Assembly: GCF_014651235.1 (NCBI RefSeq)
Contig: NZ_BMWM01000002.1
Location: 1-64,000, forward strand
DNA from: Leuconostoc lactis KCTC 3528 = DSM 20202
GTDB taxonomy: Bacteria > Bacillota > Bacilli > Lactobacillales > Lactobacillaceae
DNA length: 64,000 nucleotides
Direction: 5' to 3'
Positions 32,918 through 41,640 of this stretch are shown here, piece after piece; within the stretch, counting starts at the first letter, position 1; each line of letters starts with the position of its first letter. The position numbers were made by a program, and so were the translations under genes. The notes beneath the pieces were generated by a model. That model did not search any database and was not told where the DNA came from. It was given only the letters and a program-made list of their open reading frames with translations.

Positions 32918-33206
32918 GCGTCAACGCGGGGAGGTTTTTGGCTCAGCGTTGATTATTTTGGCGCTCCTTGGCAGCCTAATGGTGTTACAAAACGTTGCCT
33001 GGCATGCGCAATTACAAACGCGTCAACAATTAACGGTGATGGCACAGTTGGACACGATCCAATTTAAGGCAAGTATCCTGTATGCTAAAACACAGCAAAC
33101 CACGTTTAATTTAGCAGGCGCTAGCGTAACCGTTCAAGATGATAACCTTCGTATTCGCTTGGGGCAAACAATCTATACACGGTCGTTGCTCAGGCACGCG
33201 CCTTGA
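32898..33206 (+). CDS. comGG: ComGG-like minor pseudopilin
   Basis: About 100 residues with a basic lead and a single hydrophobic helix near the N terminus, located last in the comG operon where comGG belongs. Sequence alone would not identify it; position does. The start is unclear: the frame is open from 32814, but GTG 32898 or 32910, overlapping the comGF end, fits the operon style. Confidence 0.65.
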   Translation: MRRWVIKRQRGEVFGSALIILALLGSLMVLQNVAWHAQLQTRQQLTVMAQLDTIQFKASILYAKTQQTTFNLAGASVTVQDDNLRIRLGQTIYTRSLLRHAP

Positions 33207-33237
33207 AAACCTTATCAAAACACGTTAAAATAGGGCT

Positions 33238-34248
33238 ATGACACAAGATAAAATAGCACAATATTTCGATGATTTAACAACAAACTCACAGGCCTTAGCC
33301 AAGGATGCCGACACCAGTCTCACAGATGCGTTGATTGAACTTTTAGAAGATGTCGCAAACGGGCAAGTAGCCATTGAAGATGGTAAGCCAACCCCAGCAG
33401 TTGCTGAACAGATTGAAAAGTTTATTGCAGCGTTTGACTGGCGCAGTATGTCGCCAGCTGATCTCCGAAAGACGTTGCAATTAGCAATCTTAAAAGTAAC
33501 TCGGGATGACCATACGCAGGCTAATTTCCAAATTACACCTGACGGTATTGGTTATTTGTTGGCTGATTTTTTGTTGCAAACGGCAGACCTTAAATCAGGG
33601 GATACAATTCTGGACATGACAGTTGGTGCTGGGAACTTATTGCAGACCGTCAATGACGTCTTGAAAATGAATGACCTAGATGTTAAGCGTATTGGAATTG
33701 ATAACGATGAGACACAATTGGCCTTGGCAACGGCGGTTGATCAGTTATTGACTAAAGGGACAACGACTTTTTATGAGTCAGATGTTGTCGCATTGACTGA
33801 AATGCCAAAGGCCAAGGCTGTTATCGCTGACTTACCAGTTGGTTATTATCCATTAGAGCCAGCAGAAAGTTATCAAACACGTAACCAAGATGACCGCTCA
33901 TTTGTTCACCATTTGTTGATTGAAAAAAGCTTGGAATTTGCAACTGATGATGGCTGGGTCTACTTGATTGTACCGGCCAATGTCATGATGGGCGACCAAG
34001 CAAAAGATCTGTTGAAATTTTTGACACAAAAAGCACAGCTTAAAGCATTTTTGCAATTACCAGCAGCCTTCTTCAAAGACCCAAGCGCTGCCAAGGCGAT
34101 TCTTGTACTTCGTAAACATGGGGCAGGCAGTCATGGCGAAGTGTTAATGGGGCAATACCCACCACTAAAAGATATTGAAGCGCTACAGAAGTTTTTGCAA
34201 GATATCAAAGCTTGGGTTAAACTGGATAAAGAGCAGAACAAAGCCTGA
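33238..34248 (+). CDS. Class I SAM-dependent methyltransferase (YtxK-like, N6-adenine type)
   Basis: A 336-residue protein. An N-terminal helical part precedes a Rossmann fold with D-M-T-V-G-A-G-N-L-L (SAM motif I) and D-L-P-V-G-Y-Y-P at the position of the N-P-P-Y catalytic motif of DNA adenine methylases. The D-L-P-V-G-Y variant is typical of the YtxK family beside comG and ackA in Firmicutes; its substrate is unknown. It starts 31 bases after comGG and precedes ackA as usual. Confidence 0.85.
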   Translation: MTQDKIAQYFDDLTTNSQALAKDADTSLTDALIELLEDVANGQVAIEDGKPTPAVAEQIEKFIAAFDWRSMSPADLRKTLQLAILKVTRDDHTQANFQITPDGIGYLLADFLLQTADLKSGDTILDMTVGAGNLLQTVNDVLKMNDLDVKRIGIDNDETQLALATAVDQLLTKGTTTFYESDVVALTEMPKAKAVIADLPVGYYPLEPAESYQTRNQDDRSFVHHLLIEKSLEFATDDGWVYLIVPANVMMGDQAKDLLKFLTQKAQLKAFLQLPAAFFKDPSAAKAILVLRKHGAGSHGEVLMGQYPPLKDIEALQKFLQDIKAWVKLDKEQNKA

Positions 34249-34274
34249 TGTTGTGACAATGCACTAAATATTAG

Positions 34275-34296
34275 AGTGTTTACATAACGAAACACT
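34275..34296 (+). other. Hairpin in the ackA leader
   Basis: AGTGTTT (34275-34281) pairs perfectly with AAACACT (34290-34296) across an eight-base loop and is not followed by T residues. It is likely a 5' UTR structure or weak terminator. Confidence 0.4.
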
Positions 34297-34365
34297 ACCA
34301 TATCTGATATTTTAAACATGTCGCGGATCAGTACACGTTTAAGAAAGACAGGTAGAAATTTAATC

Positions 34366-35628
34366 ATGGCTAAAACAATGGCTGTAAATGCTGGTAGTTC
34401 TTCATTGAAATTTCAATTATTAGAAATGCCGGCAGAACAGGTACTTGCACAAGGATTGATCGAGCGGATTGGCATGGATGATGCCATTGTGACGATTAAG
34501 TACGACGCCAAAGCGATGAATCAAGGCGGACGCTTGGACGATCAGTCGGTGGATGACAGCAATATTACAATTTCGAAAGATGGGCAAACACGAAAATATG
34601 AAACTGTTTTGCCAATCAAAGATCATCAACAAGCCATCAACTTTATGCTACAAAAATTAACTGATTTGGGCATTATCGTTGATTTCAATGAAATTACTGG
34701 TGTTGGACACCGTGTCGTGGCAGGTGGTGAGTGGTTTAATCATTCTGTTAAAGTGACAAAGGCGGTCTTGGAAAAGATTGATCGTCTAGCGGATTATGCC
34801 CCTTTGCACAATCCGGCGAATGCTATGGGCATTCGGGCCTTTCAAAAGTTATTACCAGATGCTGTTTCAGTTGCTGTGTTTGATACTTCTTTTTATCAAA
34901 CGATGCCTGAAGAAAATTATTTATATGCGATACCGTATCAGTATTACACACGTTATGGTGCGCGTAAATACGGTGCGCACGGCACATCGCATCGCTATGT
35001 TGCCAATCGCGCGGCTGACATGTTACGACAACCGCTTAAAGATTTGAAAGTCATCACGATGCACTTAGGTGCTGGCGATTCCATTACGGCAGTGAAAGAT
35101 GGGAAAGCATTGGATACGTCAATGGGCTTCACGCCACTAGCTGGTGTGGCGATGGCTACGCGGGCTGGGGATGTCGATACGTCGTTGATTTACTATATTC
35201 AAGAACGTGAAGGTCTAACAAACGACCAGATGTTGAACATCTTAAATAAAAAGTCTGGCTTGTTAGGATTATCAACGATTTCGTCTGATATGCGCGACTT
35301 ATTGGCAGTTTACGATACCAATGACCACGCACGATTAGCGATTAAAGTATTCGTGAATCGCATTGTCAAATATGTTGGTCAATATATTGCCGAAATGGGT
35401 GGTGTTGATGCCTTAGTCTTTACTGCGGGTATTGGTGAAAATTCAGCCCCAATTCGTCAAATGATTGCCGATAAGTTAGCCTATTTCGGGGTGGCTTTGG
35501 ATGAAGCGGCCAACCAAAAACGCGGCGAAGAAATTGATATTTCTGCCAAAGATGCTCGGGTTAAAACGTTGGTTATTCCGACGAACGAAGAATTAATGAT
35601 TGCGCGCGATGTGGAGTTATTCAAGTAA
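34366..35628 (+). CDS. ackA: Acetate kinase
   Basis: About 420 residues. It makes ATP and acetate from acetyl phosphate. Signatures are N-A-G-S-S-S-L-K-F at the start, G-H-R-V-V-A-G-G, F-D-T-S-F, G-A-H-G-T-S-H and F-T-A-G-I-G-E-N. It is longer than usual (about 395-400) because of an extra segment at about residues 50-75. I chose ATG 34366, where the conserved N terminus begins, over the in-frame ATG 34318. The Shine-Dalgarno is weak. Confidence 0.93.
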   Translation: MAKTMAVNAGSSSLKFQLLEMPAEQVLAQGLIERIGMDDAIVTIKYDAKAMNQGGRLDDQSVDDSNITISKDGQTRKYETVLPIKDHQQAINFMLQKLTDLGIIVDFNEITGVGHRVVAGGEWFNHSVKVTKAVLEKIDRLADYAPLHNPANAMGIRAFQKLLPDAVSVAVFDTSFYQTMPEENYLYAIPYQYYTRYGARKYGAHGTSHRYVANRAADMLRQPLKDLKVITMHLGAGDSITAVKDGKALDTSMGFTPLAGVAMATRAGDVDTSLIYYIQEREGLTNDQMLNILNKKSGLLGLSTISSDMRDLLAVYDTNDHARLAIKVFVNRIVKYVGQYIAEMGGVDALVFTAGIGENSAPIRQMIADKLAYFGVALDEAANQKRGEEIDISAKDARVKTLVIPTNEELMIARDVELFK

Positions 35629-35676
35629 TCTCCTTTTAATCTTTCGTCAAACGAAATATGATAGAATAAAATAAGT

Positions 35677-35702
35677 CGACTAGTGTGTCAGCACGCTAGT
35701 CG
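35677..35702 (+). other. Stem-loop between ackA and the GH73 gene
   Basis: CGACTAG (35677-35683) pairs with CTAGTCG (35696-35702). No T tract follows, so it may be a weak terminator of ackA or a 5' UTR structure of the next gene. Confidence 0.4.
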
Positions 35703-35736
35703 CTTTAATATTGAAGACATTTTTAGAAGGTGAATT

Positions 35737-37065
35737 ATGGAATCGAGAAAAGAACGGCATCAGCACGAAATTCAAGCTGCTGAAGCACTTGATGCGGCGC
35801 AAAATAAGGCATCGTATGATCCCAAAAATCCATTTAATGACGTATATGGTAATGGGCCTCGCCGTAAAAAGCGTGGACCAGTGAAACGATTCGTAGCGAT
35901 GTTGGCGTTGCTTTTGATTCTATTAGGCGTTGCGTTTGCCCTTAAAGCATTGTTTACGGATAAGTACGCGGCCTTAGATCCTAAAGATACAACGTTTATT
36001 ACAGTCAAAATTCCGGCAGGCGCGACGGCGTTGCAGATGGGACAAACGTTACAAGATAAAAAGGTAATTACTGACGGCAAGGTATTCTATAAGTACGCTA
36101 TGTCACAAGGGGCAGAAAAGCTACAAGCAGGGACGTACCGTTTGTCACCAGCCCAACCGATGCAACTCATTTTTAATCAAATGGCGGCTGGCCCATCATC
36201 AGCACCAATATTGCCAAAGGGTTATGGTTATGTGAGTGTTGGGCAAACACCAGATGAAGTTGCGGTGAATTTAGCTGATCAGGTGAAATCTGTTTCAGTC
36301 CAAGACATCTTGACAGCGTTTAATGACAAGCAATTAATCAACAAGATGTACCAAAAATACCCTGACTTACTACGCGGTGTGAAGCAATCAAGTACGAAGG
36401 ATGCCAAGTTATTAGATTATGTGTATCCGCAAGCCTTTGACTTAAGACAAGCCAAGACAGCTGATGATATTGTTGGCGTTTTGCTTGAAACATCGAATAA
36501 GACAATGACGCCTTACTATAAGACCTTACGGGCCAATGGTATGGCAACACCAAACGTCATGGCGCTTATTGCAACATCAGGTAAGGGTGAATTCGAACGA
36601 CGCTTAGCTTTCATTAATAAGATTGCCCCTTATGCACAGCAATTGGCTAAGCAATATGGTATTTTGGCTTCAATCTCAATTGCCCAAGCAGCCCATGAAT
36701 CCAACTGGGATAATTCAAAATTGTCGTCAAAGTATAATAACTTTTACGGCGTTAAGACACAGGATACGACGCCTGGCAAGTCAGTGGTCTTGGATACAAC
36801 TGAATATGTCGACGGTAAGCCACAAACTGAACAAGCACGTTTTGCAGTGTATGATAGTTGGAAAGACAGTATGAAGGAACATGCGGAAACAATTGTTAAC
36901 GGTAATACTTGGAATCCAGATCAGTTTAAAGACGTCTTAGCAGCAAAAAATTATAAAGAAGCAGCAAAAGCCTTGTATGAAGATCATTATGCGACAGACA
37001 TCAACTATACAAAATTGTTGATTAATTTGATTGAAACATGGAATTTACAACGCTTTGATAAGTAA
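35737..37065 (+). CDS. Membrane-anchored MltG-like / GH73 glucosaminidase fusion
   Basis: A 442-residue type II membrane protein. An acidic then basic cytoplasmic tail (1-48) and a membrane helix (about 49-68) are followed by a region like the LysM-like and early catalytic parts of MltG/YceG (about 80-285, with D-Y-V-Y-P-Q-A-F matching the usual L-F-P-D-T-Y). The MltG catalytic A-S-I-I-E-K-E segment reads A-L-I-A-T-S-G-K-G, so its Glu is missing. A GH73 domain follows (about 290-435) with Glu in A-Q-A-A-H-E-S-N-W. It should cut glycan strands by the GH73 part. AGAAGGTG upstream fixes the start. Confidence 0.75.
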   Translation: MESRKERHQHEIQAAEALDAAQNKASYDPKNPFNDVYGNGPRRKKRGPVKRFVAMLALLLILLGVAFALKALFTDKYAALDPKDTTFITVKIPAGATALQMGQTLQDKKVITDGKVFYKYAMSQGAEKLQAGTYRLSPAQPMQLIFNQMAAGPSSAPILPKGYGYVSVGQTPDEVAVNLADQVKSVSVQDILTAFNDKQLINKMYQKYPDLLRGVKQSSTKDAKLLDYVYPQAFDLRQAKTADDIVGVLLETSNKTMTPYYKTLRANGMATPNVMALIATSGKGEFERRLAFINKIAPYAQQLAKQYGILASISIAQAAHESNWDNSKLSSKYNNFYGVKTQDTTPGKSVVLDTTEYVDGKPQTEQARFAVYDSWKDSMKEHAETIVNGNTWNPDQFKDVLAAKNYKEAAKALYEDHYATDINYTKLLINLIETWNLQRFDK

Positions 37066-37089
37066 AACTACCAAAATTTTGGTAGTTTT
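37064..37089 (+). terminator. Intrinsic terminator after the MltG/GH73 gene
   Basis: Perfect palindrome AAAACTACCAAAA/TTTTGGTAGTTTT overlapping the stop codon, followed by a T-rich run. Confidence 0.85.
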
Positions 37090-37219
37090 ATTTTTTTTGA
37101 GATGATGACGATTTATCGCAATAACGTCATATTCATTGATGGATGCTTGATAAAACGGTAATATTCGGATAGTTATTATGATAATTACGTGTGAAAATGT
37201 TGAAAAATAAATAAAAAAA

Positions 37220-37279
37220 TGAAAACGTTTACAAAAAGTAACAAAAAGACTTGTGTAAACGTTTTCATTCGTGTAAAAT
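37220..37279 (+). promoter_or_regulatory. Sugar-uptake promoter with two cre-type operators
   Basis: TGAAAACGTTTACA (37220-37233) and TGTAAACGTTTTCA (37254-37267) are inverted copies, both fitting the CcpA cre consensus. TTGTGT (37251-37256), 17 bases, TAAAAT (37274-37279) form the promoter, so the second site overlaps the -35. Repression by CcpA or a LacI-type regulator, perhaps with looping, is likely. Confidence 0.78.
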
Positions 37280-37339
37280 AGTTCTAGTAAATATGTTATG
37301 CAATCAATGCATGATCAGAAATAAGGAGCGATTTAAAAA

Positions 37340-38305
37340 ATGAATGCAGCACTTTTGTTGGCGCTTGTGCCAGCACTAGCATGGGGCTCAGTTGGCCTTG
37401 TTAATACTAAAATGGGTGGCTCAGCCGGTCAACAAACACTGGGAATGACTTTTGGTGCGTTGATCTTTGGTTTGGCCACAATGTTTTTCTACGTGATGCC
37501 AAACCACGCTTACTTGGGGTCACAAATTTGGATCGTTGGGATTCTTTCTGGTTTGGTTTGGGCAGTTGGAACTGCCGGCCAATTCTTAGCAATTAAGGAT
37601 TTGGGTGTGTCACTTGCCATTCCGTTGTCAACTGCGGGTCAAATTGTTAGCAACGCTTTGATGGCCGCTGTGGTCCTTGGCGACTGGAAGACAGGTAAGA
37701 TGTGGGCGATTGGTATTATCTCAATCGTTGCCGTGGTGATCGGGGCAACTTTGATTTCTGCCCGTGATAAGGCACAAAAGTCAGACGTTGCAGCGCAACA
37801 AGCCGCAACAAAGAGCATGACCAAAGGGTTGGTTTATCTGGTTATTTCAACTGCTGGTTATATGTTCTACTTCGTTTTGCCAAACTTCTTGAACAAAATT
37901 GGTTACATTTCAGATGCGATCAAGGCAAAGAATAACGGTGTTGACTATATGACAGCAATCGTTGGCCCACAAGCCATCGGTCAAGTTATCGGTGCTTTCT
38001 TGATTGTGATCTTTGTTTTGAAAGAAGCAGATCAAATGTTTGAAAAGCCAACTTGGAAGAATATTTTGACTGGTTTGGTTTGGGCAACAGGTAACATCTT
38101 TATGTTCATCTCAGCCGCTAACCCAGCCGTTGGGCAAACAATTGCCACAACGTTCTCACAACTTGGTATCATTGTTGCAACATTCGGTGGTATCTACTTG
38201 CTTGGTGAAAAGAAGTCAAGCTACCAAATGAAGATGATTATTGTCGGTACAATTCTTGTTGTCATCGGTGCAATCATCATCGGCAATATCAACCAATTTG
38301 CATAA
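37340..38305 (+). CDS. GRP-family sugar uptake protein (GlcU/RbsU-like)
   Basis: A 321-residue membrane protein with ten hydrophobic helices of the drug/metabolite transporter superfamily, in the glucose/ribose porter group. It starts with L-V-P-A-L-A-W-G-S-V-G. Proton-linked glucose or ribose uptake is the family role; the real sugar is unknown. AAGGAG precedes the start. Catabolite repression is suggested by the paired cre sites. Codon use is strongly biased, as for a highly expressed gene. Confidence 0.88.
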   Translation: MNAALLLALVPALAWGSVGLVNTKMGGSAGQQTLGMTFGALIFGLATMFFYVMPNHAYLGSQIWIVGILSGLVWAVGTAGQFLAIKDLGVSLAIPLSTAGQIVSNALMAAVVLGDWKTGKMWAIGIISIVAVVIGATLISARDKAQKSDVAAQQAATKSMTKGLVYLVISTAGYMFYFVLPNFLNKIGYISDAIKAKNNGVDYMTAIVGPQAIGQVIGAFLIVIFVLKEADQMFEKPTWKNILTGLVWATGNIFMFISAANPAVGQTIATTFSQLGIIVATFGGIYLLGEKKSSYQMKMIIVGTILVVIGAIIIGNINQFA

Positions 38306-38312
38306 GATACTT

Positions 38313-38340
38313 AAAAACCAGCTGCGTCTGGTTTTTTTTG
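38313..38340 (+). terminator. Intrinsic terminator after the sugar uptake gene
   Basis: AAAAACCAG (38313-38321) with CTGGTTTTT (38328-38336), then more T. Confidence 0.9.
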
Positions 38341-38343
38341 ATC

Positions 38344-38381
38344 AAAAAAAAAGACTAGCGACATGTTGTCGTTAGTCTTTT
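38344..38381 (-). terminator. Intrinsic terminator of greA
   Basis: A 14-base stem (38349-38362 with 38368-38381). On the minus strand it ends in a T tract. Confidence 0.88.
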
Positions 38382-38387
38382 GAGTGA

Positions 38388-38870
38388 TTACTTTTCAACT
38401 TTTAGAATTTCAACTTCAATACTGTCACCACTTGGCAATGGCACAGCAACTTTGTCGCCAACCTTTTTACCAAGTAAGGCCACAGCCATAGCTGATTCGT
38501 TTGAAATCTTACCAGCAAGTGGATCTGATTCTGTTGACCCAACAATCGCATATGTTTCAGGTTCTTCGTCGGGTAATTCCTTGAAGGTTACTGTCTTACC
38601 GAGTGATACTTCATCAGAAGCCGTAGCATTTGGATCGATGATTTGAGCATTTTCAATCATCTTCTTCAAAGTTAAGATACGACCTTCAACGAAGGCTTGT
38701 TCATCTTTGGCAGATTGATATTCAGAGTTTTCAGACAAGTCACCGTATGAACGGGCGATTTGGATACGATTGGTAATTTCAGGACGTTGATTTGAGATGA
38801 GATCTTCCAATTCAGCTTGTAGCTTTTCACGACCCTCAGCTGTCATTGGAAATACTTTTTCTTCTGACAT
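38388..38870 (-). CDS. greA: Transcription elongation factor GreA
   Basis: A 160-residue protein that rescues backtracked RNA polymerase. An N-terminal coiled coil has the acidic tip (G-D-L-S-E-N-S-E-Y), followed by the FKBP-like domain with V-G-S-T-E-S-D-P and P-L-G-K-K-V-G-D. Length is typical. A GAAAGGA site lies about 10 bases upstream of the ATG. Confidence 0.96.
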   Translation of the reverse strand: MSEEKVFPMTAEGREKLQAELEDLISNQRPEITNRIQIARSYGDLSENSEYQSAKDEQAFVEGRILTLKKMIENAQIIDPNATASDEVSLGKTVTFKELPDEEPETYAIVGSTESDPLAGKISNESAMAVALLGKKVGDKVAVPLPSGDSIEVEILKVEK

Positions 38871-38928
38871 AAAAAATAATTCCTTTCAATTTTGCTTATT
38901 ATCGCAAATAATAAGCAAAATGAGCATA

Positions 38929-41544
38929 TCATGCAGGCTTTGAACTTGCAAGCTTTTTTTGCCGGGCAAATGAGAAAATAAGCCCAAGTAGTGCGACACT
39001 AGAAATGGCAACGCCTAGCCACCAAAGTGGCGGCGTATAGCGCCAAGTGACGATATGCCGACCAGGGGTTGTTTTAATGGCAATAAAGTAATCAGCCACT
39101 AGCGCGGGTTTAACGGGTTGACCATCAAGGGTAATGTGCCAACCTGGCGCTTTTGGAATGGTGGTCATGATTAAGGGTTGGTCGGCTGTTGTCGTGATAG
39201 TACCGGTTAATTGACGTGGACTAGATGCCGTGATGTGTAATGGTTGCTTGGCCAATGTGGCAGCTTGTTGCTGGAATAGGTTTTGATCAATATGGTATAA
39301 GGTCACGTTATTGAGCACTAAAAACTTCGTTTGTTTAAATCGAATAGTGACGGTTTTTGGTTGTGATTTAGCGTTAGCGGCGAGGTTAATCACAATCGTA
39401 TGACGATAGGAGCTGAATTGTTTAATCACTTGACCATTGAGCAGCAAATCGAAATCTTTGATTTGCAGGCCGCTACCAATTGTTAGATAGTAACTGTCAT
39501 TGGTTGTTGGCGTGAATTGCAAATCTAAGCTGGCAGGTCGCGTGGGATCTTTTTTGGTAATGACGGCGTCGGTAATGATCGTTGGTGGCGTCGTGATGTT
39601 ATGGCCAATAACCTGATTAAAATTAGCAACTTGCAAAGGCGATGTTGTTGCCCCAGTCAAGTTTTGCCATAAATTGGCTTGGTTTTGCATTGGATTATTG
39701 GTGAGTAATTTTGTTGAAAGCGCTGCGTTGTTTGCTGCAAAGGCAACTGGCAGGGCGTAGGAATTTTGCCACACAGCGGTTGTCTGATTGCGCGCTTTTA
39801 GATGGTAAAAACTAGTATCTGGCCGGTGGCCAATCCGCAAGTTTTGTGGATCACCAGGTTGTCCTGGCGTTTGTGCACTCGGGGTAATGACGTATTTCAT
39901 GCCTAACAAAGCATCCGATAATAGGCTACCGTTACTATAGTTGACGAAATTATCCCCATCTGGCTGACCAAAATAGCCAAAGAACGTTGGCGTTGATTTT
40001 GAGATGGATGAACTGAAATGGGCGCCACTATTATAGTTGAACATCATGGCATCCCCGCGCGTGCGTTGAAAGGTTTGGGCGACACGATACCAAGTTTTGT
40101 CTTGCTTTAGGGTTTTATCGGCGCCCTGTAGGGATTGAATGGCGCGTTGATATTCGGTATTTGTTAAATAAGAAAAATGATTAAGCGTTGCATAGACATT
40201 GACAGTGAGGCTGCCAAGGGTTACCAAAAATAAGAGGGGCAAGCGCAGACGGTCAGATGATTGGAAGAGCAATAGGGCTAGCGTGATTAAGAAGAGCCCG
40301 GCAAAAATGGCGATGGTGCGGTGGTTGATATAAGAAACGTGCTGATTTGACATCAGTGCGTAACTGACAATTGCCATCATGACAGCGAGGTATCCAACGA
40401 CTGTGACGGCTTGCGGTTGCCAAGTTGGTTGCCATGAGAGCGCTGCAAGATAAATAATGAAAAAACTAATAATGAAACTAAACCGGTAAGGATACCACAC
40501 AGGGTACTGGAACCCGTGAAAGAGTAACGTCAACGGCGCCCAGGTTGTGGCCACGATTAAGAAGACGATAATGATAAAACCGCCGACTTTCACGCGCCAG
40601 TGCCATAAGTTGGTTGTTAAAAAGGTAATAAAAGTAATCAACACGAAGGCTGACACATAAAAGTTTGCTAAACCGGTCTGCATTTGATCAAAATCAAAGC
40701 TGCCAGGCATGAGTTTAAAAACAAGCTGTAGTGGATTGTTATCAAATCGCCAAGTCAGTGGTGAGTTATACTGCGATTTACCGATGCGTAATTGATAAAT
40801 CGTGGGTAAGAGTAACCAGGCGCTTAGGGCACCAGCCGTTAAGCTCCCGTAAACAAAGCGTTTAAAAATTTGCCAGCGCGGCTGAACTTGTTGTGGCCAA
40901 GTGAGGCGCCAGAAAAAATAAAGGACAAGGAAAATAGCAATCATGTAACCAATATAGTAGTTACAAATAATGGTGGCGCCTAACAGTAGTGCATAACGCC
41001 ACCAAGTGGCTTGTACAAATAGGCGTTCAAGCTGGAGAATAACCAGTGGCAACAAAATCGCTGCGTCCAGCCAAAGGAGATTTAAATCATTGGCCACAAA
41101 CCAACCAGACAGGGCATAGTTGACGGCAAAAAGCGGCACGTAATAGCCTCGTTGTAGGTTTAAGCGCGCTAGCAAGTAGGCCATGGTGAGGCCAGCGGCG
41201 CCAAATTTCAGAACGGTGACGCCTAAAATGGCTGCCGGTAAGTTGATGTTGGGGACGACTAAAAAAATGAGATTAAAAGGGCTCATTAAACAATAAGCCC
41301 ATTCACTAATCATATCGCCACCAAGGCCGTTACTAAATGAATAAAAGAAGCTGCTTGGATGGGCCAAAAAAACCGTTTTAAAGGCAGCAAATTGGTCAAT
41401 ATATTGTTGTCCCAGATCAACCGTTAAGATGGAGTTCGTACCAAAAGGTGCCATCCCGCGATAAGCATAATAAGTCAGCATGATCACGGCCGGGAACCAA
41501 AAACTTAACGCGATTGGGGAAATAAAAAATCGTTTAATCGTCAT
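38929..41544 (-). CDS. YfhO-family polytopic membrane glycosyltransferase
   Basis: About 871 residues: 12 or more membrane helices, a large outside region (about residues 440-830) and a final helix before a basic tail. This fits the YfhO family of GT-C glycosyltransferases, which transfer sugars from a lipid carrier onto lipoteichoic acid or similar polymers outside the cell. I placed the start at ATG 41544; the TTG start farther upstream would overlap the divergent PBP gene. No strong Shine-Dalgarno is seen. Confidence 0.8.
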   Translation of the reverse strand: MTIKRFFISPIALSFWFPAVIMLTYYAYRGMAPFGTNSILTVDLGQQYIDQFAAFKTVFLAHPSSFFYSFSNGLGGDMISEWAYCLMSPFNLIFLVVPNINLPAAILGVTVLKFGAAGLTMAYLLARLNLQRGYYVPLFAVNYALSGWFVANDLNLLWLDAAILLPLVILQLERLFVQATWWRYALLLGATIICNYYIGYMIAIFLVLYFFWRLTWPQQVQPRWQIFKRFVYGSLTAGALSAWLLLPTIYQLRIGKSQYNSPLTWRFDNNPLQLVFKLMPGSFDFDQMQTGLANFYVSAFVLITFITFLTTNLWHWRVKVGGFIIIVFLIVATTWAPLTLLFHGFQYPVWYPYRFSFIISFFIIYLAALSWQPTWQPQAVTVVGYLAVMMAIVSYALMSNQHVSYINHRTIAIFAGLFLITLALLLFQSSDRLRLPLLFLVTLGSLTVNVYATLNHFSYLTNTEYQRAIQSLQGADKTLKQDKTWYRVAQTFQRTRGDAMMFNYNSGAHFSSSISKSTPTFFGYFGQPDGDNFVNYSNGSLLSDALLGMKYVITPSAQTPGQPGDPQNLRIGHRPDTSFYHLKARNQTTAVWQNSYALPVAFAANNAALSTKLLTNNPMQNQANLWQNLTGATTSPLQVANFNQVIGHNITTPPTIITDAVITKKDPTRPASLDLQFTPTTNDSYYLTIGSGLQIKDFDLLLNGQVIKQFSSYRHTIVINLAANAKSQPKTVTIRFKQTKFLVLNNVTLYHIDQNLFQQQAATLAKQPLHITASSPRQLTGTITTTADQPLIMTTIPKAPGWHITLDGQPVKPALVADYFIAIKTTPGRHIVTWRYTPPLWWLGVAISSVALLGLIFSFARQKKLASSKPA

Positions 41545-41640
41545 ATTACTAATATACCAAATTATCGGGATATTTTTAGCGCAAAAACTGGATTTGTGGT
41601 AATCTAGTTTAAGTAGTTTATTGTTAAATTGGGGATAAAT

